Of a stretch of 5,916 nucleotides of DNA, positions 5,757 through 5,916 are shown one piece after another. Under the pieces are notes generated by a model. The model ran no database searches and was not told the origin of the DNA. It saw only the letters and a list, made by a program, of their open reading frames with translations. The stretch is from JAPLFM01 sp964650885 (GTDB lineage Bacteria > Bacteroidota > Ignavibacteria > Kapaibacteriales > UBA2268), in the NCBI GenBank assembly GCA_964650885.1, contig CAZYXG010000077.1:1-5916 (forward strand). Direction: 5' to 3'. Within the stretch, counting starts at the first letter, position 1, and each line of letters begins with the position of its first letter. The translations under genes and the position numbers were made by a program.

Positions 5757-5797
5757 AAGTCGATGACTTTAGGTATTATAATAATTTCTAATTGTAG

Positions 5798-5816
5798 ATT
5801 CGCTATAATTGCGAAT
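5798..5816. repeat. Inverted repeat ATTCGC-N7-GCGAAT
   Basis: Perfect 6-bp arms surround a 7-base AT loop in the gene-free right end. It overlaps a short minus-strand open stretch that faintly resembles a recombinase. Function unknown. Confidence 0.35.
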
Positions 5817-5821
5817 ACTTA

Positions 5822-5871
5822 GGAATTTGTGAAATTAGTATTAGCTGGATATCATTCATACGCAAATTTCC
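5822..5871. repeat. Longer inverted repeat GGAATTTG / CAAATTTCC
   Basis: The arms (5822-5829 and 5863-5871) pair with one bulged base around a 33-nt loop that contains GATATC. Together with the hairpins at 5704-5756 and 5798-5816 it makes 5589-5916 a run of three inverted repeats without a convincing gene. Confidence 0.3.
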
Positions 5872-5916
5872 ATTATTCTGTTGGTTTTACGAATGTTTAA
5901 AAATAATGTTATGTAA

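Noticed and set aside
5589..5916. Integron attC-like site near the right edge
   Set aside because: GTTATGT and GTTTAAA do not fit the GTTRRRY core, and no paired RYYYAAC site was found.
1..5916. CRISPR array
   Set aside because: No set of evenly spaced direct repeats with unique spacers is present.

Overview
This AT-rich window looks like a chromosomal stretch from Bacteroidota or a close FCB-group relative such as Kapabacteria or Ignavibacteria. Four things point there: a Ctc-type L25 behind prs, a tRNA gene without encoded CCA, promoter-like TAnnTTTG boxes, and a glutamine synthetase of the Bacteroidales type. The lineage is inferred from family resemblance, not from a search.

Left part (1-1102): two imperfect inverted repeats of about 40 bp (8-47 and 1057-1096) bracket a very AT-rich minus-strand gene. 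Its product resembles phage terminase small subunits: an HTH segment, a helical middle and an acidic tail. No transposase is present. Next comes about 570 bp with no intact gene (1103-1675). It holds an RHS/YD-repeat fragment on the minus strand, two diverged hairpin repeat units, two further small hairpins, and a strong terminator.

Middle (1615-3400): a minus-strand housekeeping unit runs from a probable promoter at 3369-3400 through tRNA-Gln(UUG), prs and rplY/ctc to the terminator at 1615-1653. The tRNA and prs are only 16 nt apart and are probably co-transcribed. PRPP synthase feeds nucleotide, histidine and tryptophan synthesis, and bL25 binds 5S rRNA. The open frame of prs continues upstream into the tRNA gene, but the true start is the ATG at 3240.

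Right part (3329-5916): a 230-bp divergent intergenic region with candidate promoters and an operator-like inverted repeat leads into a 515-aa glutamine-synthetase-family gene. By eye it keeps the metal-binding glutamates but has lost several residues that are normally conserved. It is followed by a near-perfect palindrome and then a small Bacteroidota protein (107 aa) of a family often mislabelled as PRPP synthetase. The last 330 bp has no convincing gene. It holds a terminator-like hairpin, two more inverted repeats, and a short stretch that faintly resembles a tyrosine recombinase.

The most unusual points are the inverted-repeat-bounded terminase-small-like gene beside an RHS remnant, and the substituted active site of the glutamine synthetase homologue.
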